DNA of 64,000 nucleotides from Sphingobacterium sp. (GTDB lineage Bacteria > Bacteroidota > Bacteroidia > Sphingobacteriales > Sphingobacteriaceae): the NCBI GenBank assembly GCA_031286695.1, contig JAITTY010000011.1, forward strand, positions 372,001-436,000, read 5' to 3'. This document shows positions 26,114 through 34,619 of this stretch, one piece after another. Under the pieces are notes generated by a model. It ran no database searches, was not told the DNA's origin, and saw only the letters and a list, made by a program, of their open reading frames with translations. Each line of letters opens with the position of its first letter. Position 1 is the stretch's first letter. The position numbers and the translations under genes are program-made.

Positions 26114-28000
26114 CTAATTTTTACCAAATTTTTCCGCTAATTCTTGCAATGTAAATGTTACAATTACAGGATTCCCATAGATGGAGATGTTAGGCGAGTG
26201 ACAGGCAAAAAGTCTGTCCACAAGCTCGGCCATGGCCGTGTTGTCCAGTACGGTTCCGGGTTTAATAGCAGCATTGCGGGCAAGGCTCTTGGCCAGGTTT
26301 TCTCGCTTAGCGAGCTTATACTCAGACTGATTGTTTTTGTAATCCTCCAATATTTTCTCAATCATCTTTATTTCGTCGAATCCTGACCCTAAGTCTGCAG
26401 GGATTCCGTCAATAATATAGGAATTTTTTCCAAATTCACGAATTTGAAAGCCTAAGCCATTGATGTCCTCCAGAAGATCCTTCATTAGCTCATTATCTGC
26501 AGCATTCAGATCCAACGTCTGTGGAAATAGACTTTGCTGACTCAGTCCTTTATGTTGATCAAGCTGTGCAAGAAATTGCTCGAAGAGAATGCGTTCATGT
26601 GCCGATTGCTGATCGATCAGAATAAATCCAGAGTGAATCTGTGAAACAATATATTTGTTATGTAGCTGGAAAAAGAGCTTCGAGGATGATTTATCTTCGA
26701 CCTGAATGACTTGAGGGCCATCGCTACTCAATTCGTGTTCCGCATGCAATGGCAGCTGAGCAGATTCTTCCTTTTCGACAATTTGATACAAAGAATCCCA
26801 ATTGCTAGGTATGCCACCTGTCTTCTTGTTAAGTCCTTCCGCGTAGCTTTCTGAACGGGTATAGCTCGAATTGGATTTTGATTTGTCTGTATCAAAGGGG
26901 TTGAAGTCCGGATTAAAGGTTACTGTTGGAACGATAATTTCATCCAATGCCTTTTTTGTAATAAGATTGGTGAAGCTTGTTTCCTGTTCAAAATCCAAGG
27001 ATGGCATGATGTTGTACCGTCCCAATGATCTTTTTACGGCTGAGCGGATAATGGCGTAAATGGCCTTATCGTCCTCATACTTAATTTCAGTCTTGGTCGG
27101 ATGCACGTTGATATCGATGCGTGCAGGATCTATGTCGATAAATAAGACATAGAAAGGAAATGTTTCGGCCTGCAGAATATCTTCATAGGCGTTCATAACA
27201 GCATGGTGCAGGTATGGATCACGTACAAAGCGTCTGTTGACAAAGAAAAATTGTTCACCACGTGTTTTTTTCGCAAACTCAGGTTTCCCCACAAAGCCTT
27301 CTACCTTGATGATGGATGTATCTTCTTCCACAGGGACAAGACGCTGATTGTAATTGTTCCCGAAAATATGGACAATACGTTGTTTGAGCGTTTCTGCCGG
27401 CAAATGGTAGATCTCATTTCCGTCGCTATGTAAGGTTAGGAAAATCTGCGGGTTCGATAAAGCAATGCGTTGAAATTCATCGATGATATGACGCATTTCT
27501 ACGGAATTACTCTTTAGGAAGTTCCTTCGAGCAGGAATATTATAAAAAAGATTTTTAACTAAAATATTTGTTCCGGCAGCAACCGCTTCCGGGTATTGAT
27601 TAACAACTTTTGATCCCTCTATTTCAACAACTGTACCTAGCTCATCTTCGATGCGACGTGTTTTGAGTTCTACCTGTGCAATCGCAGCAATGGAGGCCAT
27701 TGCTTCACCACGGAAACCCATCGTGCGAATAGCAAATAAGTCTTCAGCCTTACGGATTTTTGATGTCGCGTGGCGCTCAAAACAAAGGCGAGCATCAGTT
27801 ACGCTCATACCACAACCATTGTCAATGACCTGAATCAATGACTTGCCTGCATCTTTAACAATAAGTTTTATTTTGTCAGCTCCAGCATCAATAGCATTCT
27901 CAATCAATTCTTTAATGGCAGACGCTGGTCGCTGCACCACTTCTCCCGCCGCAATCTGATTTGCAACATTATCTGGAAGTAATTGAATAATATCCGACAT
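26114..28000 (-). CDS. mutL: DNA mismatch repair protein MutL
   Basis: A 628-residue mismatch-repair ATPase. The ATG at 28000 gives the normal start SDIIQLLPDNVANQIAAGEV; the frame is open 15 codons further. N-terminal GHKL motifs are complete: ELIENAIDAGAD, DNGCGM, TMGFRGEAMASIAA, and the KTEIKYED loop. A linker precedes the C-terminal dimerisation domain, where the endonuclease motif DQHA(x)2E(x)4E appears as DQQSAHERILFE, with the metal-binding His changed to Gln. The later CPHGRP-type motif is also not recognisable. Nicking activity is therefore uncertain. It is the first gene of a four-gene minus-strand run. Confidence 0.96.
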   Translation of the reverse strand: MSDIIQLLPDNVANQIAAGEVVQRPASAIKELIENAIDAGADKIKLIVKDAGKSLIQVIDNGCGMSVTDARLCFERHATSKIRKAEDLFAIRTMGFRGEAMASIAAIAQVELKTRRIEDELGTVVEIEGSKVVNQYPEAVAAGTNILVKNLFYNIPARRNFLKSNSVEMRHIIDEFQRIALSNPQIFLTLHSDGNEIYHLPAETLKQRIVHIFGNNYNQRLVPVEEDTSIIKVEGFVGKPEFAKKTRGEQFFFVNRRFVRDPYLHHAVMNAYEDILQAETFPFYVLFIDIDPARIDINVHPTKTEIKYEDDKAIYAIIRSAVKRSLGRYNIMPSLDFEQETSFTNLITKKALDEIIVPTVTFNPDFNPFDTDKSKSNSSYTRSESYAEGLNKKTGGIPSNWDSLYQIVEKEESAQLPLHAEHELSSDGPQVIQVEDKSSSKLFFQLHNKYIVSQIHSGFILIDQQSAHERILFEQFLAQLDQHKGLSQQSLFPQTLDLNAADNELMKDLLEDINGLGFQIREFGKNSYIIDGIPADLGSGFDEIKMIEKILEDYKNNQSEYKLAKRENLAKSLARNAAIKPGTVLDNTAMAELVDRLFACHSPNISIYGNPVIVTFTLQELAEKFGKN

Positions 28001-28346
28001 ATAATACAAAGTTAAGAAATATCCATATTTACAGCGTATAAACACTGATGAAAATCAATCGGACATTCCACATGTTCTTTAAAAACAAAAGCCTGTAAGC
28101 GTTCATTTATACAAATGAAAATGGGGATAGCAACGACGAATTGTTTACAGCCCAAAAGAACCTATAAACCTATTTAGTCATTAAATATGCCGCTATCCAT
28201 TGGACGTCAAAGTCAGTGTACGTTGTCTAACACCTGTGTAAAAACACAACTGATAGAGCTGGAAAAATATTCCCTTTGCAATAACCGAGCCACCCTACGA
28301 ACAGCAACTGCAAACAGCATAATTCGCCGCTGCTGTTTCGTTGATA
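28001..28346. other. Intergenic region between uvrA and mutL
   Basis: Apart from the mutL -7 element, I see no gene, RNA or well-formed terminator. A weak stem (AACAGC with GCTGTT near 28313-28338) lies just past the uvrA stop but lacks a T-run. Base composition is less AT-rich than other gaps, and it may include decayed sequence. Confidence 0.4.
28007..28014 (-). promoter_or_regulatory. -7 element immediately before mutL
   Basis: CAAAGTTA (minus TAACTTTG) is a perfect TAnnTTTG ending 6 nt before the ATG. Transcription would start at or within a few bases of the start codon. Confidence 0.4.
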
Positions 28347-31187
28347 TTACATTTCCAGCTTTAAGAAACGTGCCGTTTCGCTTTTGTTATTTTTAATTAA
28401 GTTTTCAGGTGTTCCCTCAAACAGGACTTGACCACCCTCTTTACCACCTTCGGGACCGATATCGATGACCCAATCTGCCGATTTAACAACATCAAGATTG
28501 TGCTCGATGATCAAAACGGTATTCCCGCGCCCGACCAGACGATTGATAACGCCCATAAGGACATTGACATCTTCAAAGTGTAATCCTGTAGTCGGTTCGT
28601 CAAGGATATAAAATGTATTTCCAGTATCTTTTTTAGAAAGTTCCGTGGCTAATTTTACCCGTTGAGCCTCACCTCCCGATAAGGTTGTGGAGGACTGACC
28701 TAGGGTGATGTAGCCCAAACCTACATCCTGCAGTGTTTTGATCTTTCGGTAGATACTCGGTACGTTCTCAAAGAAATCCACAGCATCATTGATACTCATA
28801 TCAAGTACATCGGAGATGGATTTTCCTTTATAGCGTACCTCTAAAGTTTCTCTGTTGTAGCGTTTTCCGTGACATGTTTCACAGGGAACCTGTACATCGG
28901 GAAGGAAATTCATCTCAATGACTTTCAATCCGGCTCCCTGACAGGTTTCACAACGGCCACCTTTGACATTGAAGGAAAAGCGTCCGGGTTTATACCCCCT
29001 GATCTTCGCTTCTGGCAGCTGAACAAACAAGGTTCTGATATCCGAAAATACACCAGTATAGGTGGATGGATTGGATCGCGGTGTACGTCCGATAGGACTT
29101 TGGTCGATCTCGATGACTTTATCAATATGTTCTAAGCCCTCAATTTTTTTGAAAGGAAGCGGAGTTGCTTTGGCCCTGAAAAAATGTTTATTCAGAATCG
29201 GATATAAAGTTCCTGTGATTAAGCTGGATTTGCCTGAACCCGAAACCCCCGAAACAACGATGAGTTTCCCTAATGGAAAAGAGACAGACAGATTTTTTAA
29301 GTTATGTCCGGTCGCACCATGTAATGACAATGTTTTTCCATTGCCTTCACGACGTTTTTCAGGAATCTTCACCTCTTTTGTCCCATTGAGGTAAGCCGCT
29401 GTCAGGGAGTCTGATTTTAGAATTTCTTGCGGAGTTCCTTCCGCAACGACGGTACCGCCATGAACCCCTGCTGCGGGCCCCATGTCAATAACATGGTCGG
29501 CATGTAGGATCATGTCTTTATCATGCTCTACAACAAGGACCGAATTGCCAATATCACGTAGGTTTTTGAGCGCATTGATCAACCGTTCATTGTCACGCTG
29601 GTGTAGTCCTATACTCGGCTCATCCAGAATGTAAAGTACATTGACAAGTTGGGAGCCGATCTGCGTTGCCAGACGGATCCGTTGTGCCTCCCCGCCGGAA
29701 AGTGTTTTAGCAGTACGATCTAAGGTTAGGTAATTTAAGCCTACGTCCAGCAAGAAGCCTAAGCGTGCGCGGATTTCCTTTAAAATCTCTGTTGCAATAA
29801 TAAGCTGGCGTTCATCAAGTTTGCTTTCTACCTGATCGAACCATTCTTTGATGGAAGTAATGTCCATCGTGGAGAGTTCATGGATGTTTTTGTCGGCAAT
29901 TTTAAAATGTAAAGACTCTTTTTTTAGGCGAGCACCAGCACAAGTTGGGCAGGTGACTTTTGTCCTGAAATCATCCAAAGAAGGGGCTTCATCCGATGAT
30001 TTCCCCGAAAATTCTTCCAGCATCTTAAAGATCCCTTCAAATTCAACACGATATTCACGTGTGCCATAACTTCCATATGATACCGTGACAACGATAGGCT
30101 CTTCCTTATTACCGAATAAAAGCTGATCAATCTGTTCTTCATTGAGCTTTTCAAGCGGCGTTGTAATGGTAAAATCCAATTTTTTTGCGACAGCCTTCAA
30201 GACTTCCGAAGTCCAGTTTTCACGCGTAGGACCAAGAGGGGCTAAGCCGCCTTTTTGAATACTGAGTTTTTTATCCGGAATAACCGCATTCTTGTCAATC
30301 TCAAAAATATAGCCTAATCCATCACATGTTGGACAAGCGCCATAAGGCGAGTTGAAGGAGAAGGTGTTTGGCTGTGGTTCATCATAAGAAATACCCGATT
30401 CAGCATCCATGAGATAACGACTATAGAATTGCTCCTGATTATCTTTAGTGGAGACCTTGATGATACCTTTCGCTGTTTTCATCGCCTGCATCACTGAAGT
30501 CTGTAGGCGCTTTTTATCTTCACGCTCTACTTTCAAACGATCCACGACGATTTCTATATCATGTATTTTATAGCGATCTACCTGCATTTTTGGAGCAAGG
30601 TCTACTATCTCCCCATCGACACGCACCTTCACATATCCTTGTTTCCGGATTTGTTCAAACAATTCACGGTAATGACCTTTACGACCTTTAACGACAGGGG
30701 CTAAGATATTTAAAGCCTGTCCCTCGAATTCAGTCAAAATACGTTCGATAACCTGATCGTCCGACATCCGCTCCATCTTTTTTCCAGTCACATAAGAGAA
30801 AGCTTCTCCTGCCCGGGCAAACAATAGACGCATAAAGTCATAGACCTCGGTAATGGTTCCAACCGTAGACCGAGGGTTTTTGCTGGTTGTTTTCTGCTCA
30901 ATGGAGATCACTGGACTTAATCCGGATATCTTGTCAACATCCGGACGTTCCATTCCGCCCAAAAATTGACGGCTGTAGGCACTGAATGTCTCCATATAAC
31001 GACGTTGTCCCTCGGCATAAATGGTGTCAAAAGCCAAAGAAGACTTTCCGCTGCCACTTAGACCTGTAATAACAACCAATTCATTTCTAGGAAAAGAAAC
31101 ATCTATGTTTTTTAGATTATGCGCGCGCGCTCCAAATACCTGAACTTCACTTTGTTCGCCCAAATCTGGGCTTCTTTTTACTGCCAT
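28347..31187 (-). CDS. uvrA: Excinuclease ABC subunit A
   Basis: A 946-residue DNA damage-recognition ATPase of nucleotide excision repair. It has two ABC modules: the first Walker A is GLSGSGKSSLAFDT (about residue 43) with the signature LSGGEAQRIRLATQIGS, the second is GVSGSGKSSLITGT with LSGGEAQRVKLATELS. Zinc-binding cysteine pairs are visible: CPTCDG, CPTCAG, then CETCQG and CETCHG of the C-terminal zinc module. Length and order match the family. It has its own upstream -7 element and is not clearly linked to the mutL run. Confidence 0.97.
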   Translation of the reverse strand: MAVKRSPDLGEQSEVQVFGARAHNLKNIDVSFPRNELVVITGLSGSGKSSLAFDTIYAEGQRRYMETFSAYSRQFLGGMERPDVDKISGLSPVISIEQKTTSKNPRSTVGTITEVYDFMRLLFARAGEAFSYVTGKKMERMSDDQVIERILTEFEGQALNILAPVVKGRKGHYRELFEQIRKQGYVKVRVDGEIVDLAPKMQVDRYKIHDIEIVVDRLKVEREDKKRLQTSVMQAMKTAKGIIKVSTKDNQEQFYSRYLMDAESGISYDEPQPNTFSFNSPYGACPTCDGLGYIFEIDKNAVIPDKKLSIQKGGLAPLGPTRENWTSEVLKAVAKKLDFTITTPLEKLNEEQIDQLLFGNKEEPIVVTVSYGSYGTREYRVEFEGIFKMLEEFSGKSSDEAPSLDDFRTKVTCPTCAGARLKKESLHFKIADKNIHELSTMDITSIKEWFDQVESKLDERQLIIATEILKEIRARLGFLLDVGLNYLTLDRTAKTLSGGEAQRIRLATQIGSQLVNVLYILDEPSIGLHQRDNERLINALKNLRDIGNSVLVVEHDKDMILHADHVIDMGPAAGVHGGTVVAEGTPQEILKSDSLTAAYLNGTKEVKIPEKRREGNGKTLSLHGATGHNLKNLSVSFPLGKLIVVSGVSGSGKSSLITGTLYPILNKHFFRAKATPLPFKKIEGLEHIDKVIEIDQSPIGRTPRSNPSTYTGVFSDIRTLFVQLPEAKIRGYKPGRFSFNVKGGRCETCQGAGLKVIEMNFLPDVQVPCETCHGKRYNRETLEVRYKGKSISDVLDMSINDAVDFFENVPSIYRKIKTLQDVGLGYITLGQSSTTLSGGEAQRVKLATELSKKDTGNTFYILDEPTTGLHFEDVNVLMGVINRLVGRGNTVLIIEHNLDVVKSADWVIDIGPEGGKEGGQVLFEGTPENLIKNNKSETARFLKLEM

Positions 31188-31232
31188 GAAAACTCCTTAA
31201 AGTCCCTGTTGAGGGATAAAATGCAAAACATG

Positions 31233-31240
31233 CAAAATTA
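31233..31240 (-). promoter_or_regulatory. -7 element upstream of uvrA
   Basis: CAAAATTA (minus TAATTTTG) is a perfect TAnnTTTG, 46 nt before the ATG. Confidence 0.35.
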
Positions 31241-31343
31241 CAGATTTTAAAGGAATTATGCGAGCCAATCTGACTTTTGGAATAAAATGTGATATACAAG
31301 TGATTTAAAAAAATAATGTACCTTGCACAGTAAATCTAAATTT

Positions 31344-32399
31344 ATGCGAAAATACGACGTCAGCAAACAAGAGAAGCAATCAATCGAAGATATTGTCCGA
31401 TTTTGGAAGAAAGAAAACCTATTGGATGAACAGAAAGCAGACGAATTGATGGAGAGTTTGGACGTCAAAAGTTTTGACTGGGGACAGTTGGCGAGATATG
31501 CTTTCTGGATTGCCTTGGCTTCATTGGTATTTGCTGTTTTCTCATTGTTTACAGACGCATCATTCCTGGCTTTTGTGGATACACTCTACGAAGCTCCCAA
31601 TATCCTGTTCTGTTTCTTTTTTGCGGCGGTAGCCGTGTTGTTCTATACGCTGGGTTTTCGGTATAAGAAACGCTATCCTTATAAAAATCTATCTACCGAG
31701 ACCATGATGCTGATTGGGGTTTTCGGAACAGCTGCCTGCATCGGGTTTATGGGGAAAGTATTGGATAAAGATACGATGCACTATTCCTTGTTGTTTTTAC
31801 TCTCTGTTGCGATTTATGGTTTTCTTGCTGTTAAGCTTGACAGTAAGTTGATTTGGACCTTTATGCTTTTGGCTTTGGGTGTATGGTTTGCGACCGAGAC
31901 GGCCTACCATAGCAATTGGGGTTTTAAGTTTTGGGGAATGAACTACCCACTCCGTTTTACAATCTTTGGGGCACTGATAACCGCTTTGGCTGTTTGGGTT
32001 CAACCGAGGTTTGAACGCCTTCAAATCTTTCAGCCTATCAGTTATATTGTGGGATTGATCTATCTGATGGTCTCTTTGTGGACCTTATCCATTTTTGGAA
32101 ATTATGCCGATTTCTATGAGTGGACGACTGTACGTCAATACCATATGTTCTACTGGGGTATCTTATCCACTGCGGTATCTGTATTCCTGGTTGTCTACGG
32201 CTTAAAGGCTAAAGATAATGTGAGTAGGGAAGTGGGATTTGTTTTTTTAGTGCTTAATATCTATACCCGATATGTGGAGTATTTATGGGATAATATCAAT
32301 AGAGCCGTATTCTTTTTAATTTTGGCAGTGTCCTTTTGGTTTGTCGGTCGTTGGGCAGAGAAATTATGGAACAAACGGAAAGAAGAGATTGCAGGATAA
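31344..32399 (+). CDS. DUF2157-like polytopic membrane protein
   Basis: A 351-residue protein with a short cytoplasmic N-terminal helix (QSIEDIVRFWKKENLLDEQ) and about ten membrane segments. The final part, LVLNIYTRYVEYLWD followed by FFLILAVSFWFVGRWAEKLW, is typical of DUF2157/DUF4401-type proteins in Bacteroidota. Function unknown. The ATG at 31344 is preferred to a TTG at 31323. It ends 3 bp before the response-regulator gene on the opposite strand. Confidence 0.7.
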   Translation: MRKYDVSKQEKQSIEDIVRFWKKENLLDEQKADELMESLDVKSFDWGQLARYAFWIALASLVFAVFSLFTDASFLAFVDTLYEAPNILFCFFFAAVAVLFYTLGFRYKKRYPYKNLSTETMMLIGVFGTAACIGFMGKVLDKDTMHYSLLFLLSVAIYGFLAVKLDSKLIWTFMLLALGVWFATETAYHSNWGFKFWGMNYPLRFTIFGALITALAVWVQPRFERLQIFQPISYIVGLIYLMVSLWTLSIFGNYADFYEWTTVRQYHMFYWGILSTAVSVFLVVYGLKAKDNVSREVGFVFLVLNIYTRYVEYLWDNINRAVFFLILAVSFWFVGRWAEKLWNKRKEEIAG

Positions 32400-32402
32400 T
32401 CC

Positions 32403-33077
32403 TTAAAATTGAACAGTAAATCCGACACCTCTATTAGAGCTAATGCTCAGGTTGGGATCCAGACTTAGGTATTTTCGGATCCGGGTAATAAAGACATCCA
32501 TACTTCTTCCCGTGAAGAAATCTGCATTTCCCCATACCTTTTCAAGAATTTCTTCACGTGTAACAAGCTGGCCGTTATGCTGCCACAGAAAAAGAAGGAG
32601 CTGTGCTTCACGTTCGGTAAGCTTATATTGTTCCGAGCTATGACTTAATAATAGCTGTTCAGGATGGAATAAATATGTACCGATGGAGATCGATTTTGGA
32701 ATGCTATTTTTCTGATTCCGTTTTAATATATTCTGTATGCGAAGTAATAGTTCTTCAGGGTCACATGGTTTAGTGATATAATCATCTGCACCGATTTTTA
32801 GTCCCGTGAGCTTGTCTATTTTTTGCTCTTTAGCTGTTAAAAAGATAAATGGTAATGCGGGATACAAGGTGTTGATTTCTTTGGCCAGACTAAAGCCGCT
32901 GATCTGAGGAAGCATAACATCCAATATAACGAGGTCGTAGTCGGCTAGCTGCTGAAAATTTGCCGTAAGATCATTGGGCTGCGCTATCCAGTCTATGACA
33001 AATGTAGATAGCTCAAGGTACTGCTTGAGCATAAAGCCAAAATCTGGGTCATCTTCTACGAGTAGTAATTTATTCAT
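32403..33077 (-). CDS. OmpR/PhoB-type response regulator
   Basis: A 224-residue DNA-binding response regulator. The receiver has the acidic pocket EDD (8-10), the phosphorylation site D53 in LVILDVMLP, and K103 in ITKPCDP. The winged helix (about 130-224) contains KLTEREAQLLLFLW, VTREEILEKVWG and the recognition region GRSMDVFITRIRKYL, with a NRGVGFTV end. It is 67 bp downstream of the sensor kinase and probably co-transcribed. A likely target is the divergent outer-membrane receptor gene beyond the kinase. Confidence 0.93.
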   Translation of the reverse strand: MNKLLLVEDDPDFGFMLKQYLELSTFVIDWIAQPNDLTANFQQLADYDLVILDVMLPQISGFSLAKEINTLYPALPFIFLTAKEQKIDKLTGLKIGADDYITKPCDPEELLLRIQNILKRNQKNSIPKSISIGTYLFHPEQLLLSHSSEQYKLTEREAQLLLFLWQHNGQLVTREEILEKVWGNADFFTGRSMDVFITRIRKYLSLDPNLSISSNRGVGFTVQF

Positions 33078-33144
33078 ATGCTATCTTCAGTCATTAATAT
33101 AAACGATTAGCCTATTGCTTATTTCGTTCCGTTGCTCATTCCTG

Positions 33145-34506
33145 TTACTGTTTATAAGGCATCTGTAATACCTCTGATTGAATAGCAACGAGGGGCAGCT
33201 GAATTTTAAACGTGGTCCCCACACCGGGCTTACTCGTTACAGTAAGCTGTCCATGATAACGGTCCACGATTTTTTTTACAAGGAAAAGACCGATTCCCAA
33301 ACCTTTGCTGTCATGAACATTGTTTTTTTGAATCCGGTAAAACTTGTCGAAAATATAAGGTAATTCGGACTCGTCCATACCATCACCATTGTCTTGTATG
33401 TAAATTGAAAGCTTATTTTTCTGTTCCTCAAAATAGATATTAAGCCAAGTCGCACCATATTTTATAGCATTGTTCATCAGGTTCTGAAATAATGTTGTTG
33501 CATCATTAGCGCTTAGGCACACTTTGTTTTCCGGACATGGGCCGATTTGAAATTCGGTGCTTGGATTAGTCAATTGAAAGTCTTCGAAAACAGCTTGTAG
33601 TTCCGTGCTGGTAATAGGACGCTGATCAGTTGTTTCAAGGTTTTCGCTCAGTGGATTGAGGGTTTGTTCGAGACGGTTTACCTGACGTTCAATGACCGTT
33701 ATGATATTTTCATCTGTTGATTTTCGGAGTGTTTTAGCAGCAATCTTCAAGGTTGCGATGGGCGTTTTGAGTTCATGTGAAATATTGTCAACGACATCAT
33801 GGAGGACGCTGATCTGTTTCTGTTGTTTTCTGAGATTCTGGATGGTTCTATAAAAAAGCCAAAGAAAGGCTACTAGAATAAATAGGGTGCTCAGGAGGAG
33901 CGAAGTCAGTTCTTTGAATAATATCCAGTTGAGATTTGTCACCTCAAAGGATGTCTTCCTGTGTACAAAAAAGGTGTATAGGACCTCCCGGCTTTGGACG
34001 CTGTTTTCGATTTTCTGTGTTTCCGTTTTTTCTGTTATCCATTCGCTTGAAGAGAGCTCTACGGGCTGGCGAAACGTTCCATCGGTCAGATAGACCGTGA
34101 TTGGGCCTGCAGCGATCTGCTTTTCTAAGTTCTTGAAGTAGATGCCTAAAATTTCTTTTTTCAGGATGACGTCCATTCCCAGTGGTTGAAATAGACTGTC
34201 GACATATCGCGTTAGCTTTTGCGATGTTTTATGGGCATTTGCGTTGTATAGTCCTTTCAGTTTCTCGGCGGTTATTTCATTTTTAACCAATTTGATGTAA
34301 TAGTCTCTGGCAATGTCCTTACTCATTAAATCATCATCAAAAAGCTTGTCATTATCATGAAGCTTGCCCAGCTTACTTTTCACCGTGGCAAAAATATCAC
34401 GCTGTTTGAGCTGATAGGTATTGTATAATTGATAACCTTGTATGCCGATAAGTACGGCAAAAAACAGCGTAAAGAGAACGATATAATTTTGAGGCTTCAA
34501 TTCCAT
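33145..34506 (-). CDS. Sensor histidine kinase
   Basis: A 453-residue inner-membrane kinase. One membrane helix lies at about 8-28 and a second at about 200-218, enclosing a periplasmic sensor of about 170 residues with no recognised fold. The H-box VVDNISHELKTPIATLKIAA holds the phosphorylated H244. The ATPase part has the N-box LMNNAIKYGA, G1 IQDNGDGM, the F-box and G2 SKGLGIGLFLVKKI. The ATG at 34506 is chosen over an upstream TTG. It pairs with the response regulator 67 bp downstream. Confidence 0.92.
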   Translation of the reverse strand: MELKPQNYIVLFTLFFAVLIGIQGYQLYNTYQLKQRDIFATVKSKLGKLHDNDKLFDDDLMSKDIARDYYIKLVKNEITAEKLKGLYNANAHKTSQKLTRYVDSLFQPLGMDVILKKEILGIYFKNLEKQIAAGPITVYLTDGTFRQPVELSSSEWITEKTETQKIENSVQSREVLYTFFVHRKTSFEVTNLNWILFKELTSLLLSTLFILVAFLWLFYRTIQNLRKQQKQISVLHDVVDNISHELKTPIATLKIAAKTLRKSTDENIITVIERQVNRLEQTLNPLSENLETTDQRPITSTELQAVFEDFQLTNPSTEFQIGPCPENKVCLSANDATTLFQNLMNNAIKYGATWLNIYFEEQKNKLSIYIQDNGDGMDESELPYIFDKFYRIQKNNVHDSKGLGIGLFLVKKIVDRYHGQLTVTSKPGVGTTFKIQLPLVAIQSEVLQMPYKQ

Positions 34507-34509
34507 ATG

Positions 34510-34517
34510 CAAATATA
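34510..34517 (-). promoter_or_regulatory. -7 element abutting the histidine kinase ATG
   Basis: CAAATATA (minus TATATTTG) is a perfect TAnnTTTG starting 4 nt before the ATG. It would give a leaderless mRNA if used; it could also be coincidence in AT-rich DNA. Confidence 0.25.
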
Positions 34518-34619
34518 ACTGCTGAGGGCTAAGATAATATACCTTAACCCAGTATTAACCCTTTATTAACCATCATTTGCTTCAACAATGGACACTTTTG
34601 AGCCATTAAATACCGAAAT

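Noticed and set aside
28187..28396. 69-codon plus-strand frame between mutL and uvrA
   Set aside because: It runs into the uvrA coding sequence on the other strand, has unusual Cys/Arg-rich composition and no domain; probably chance.
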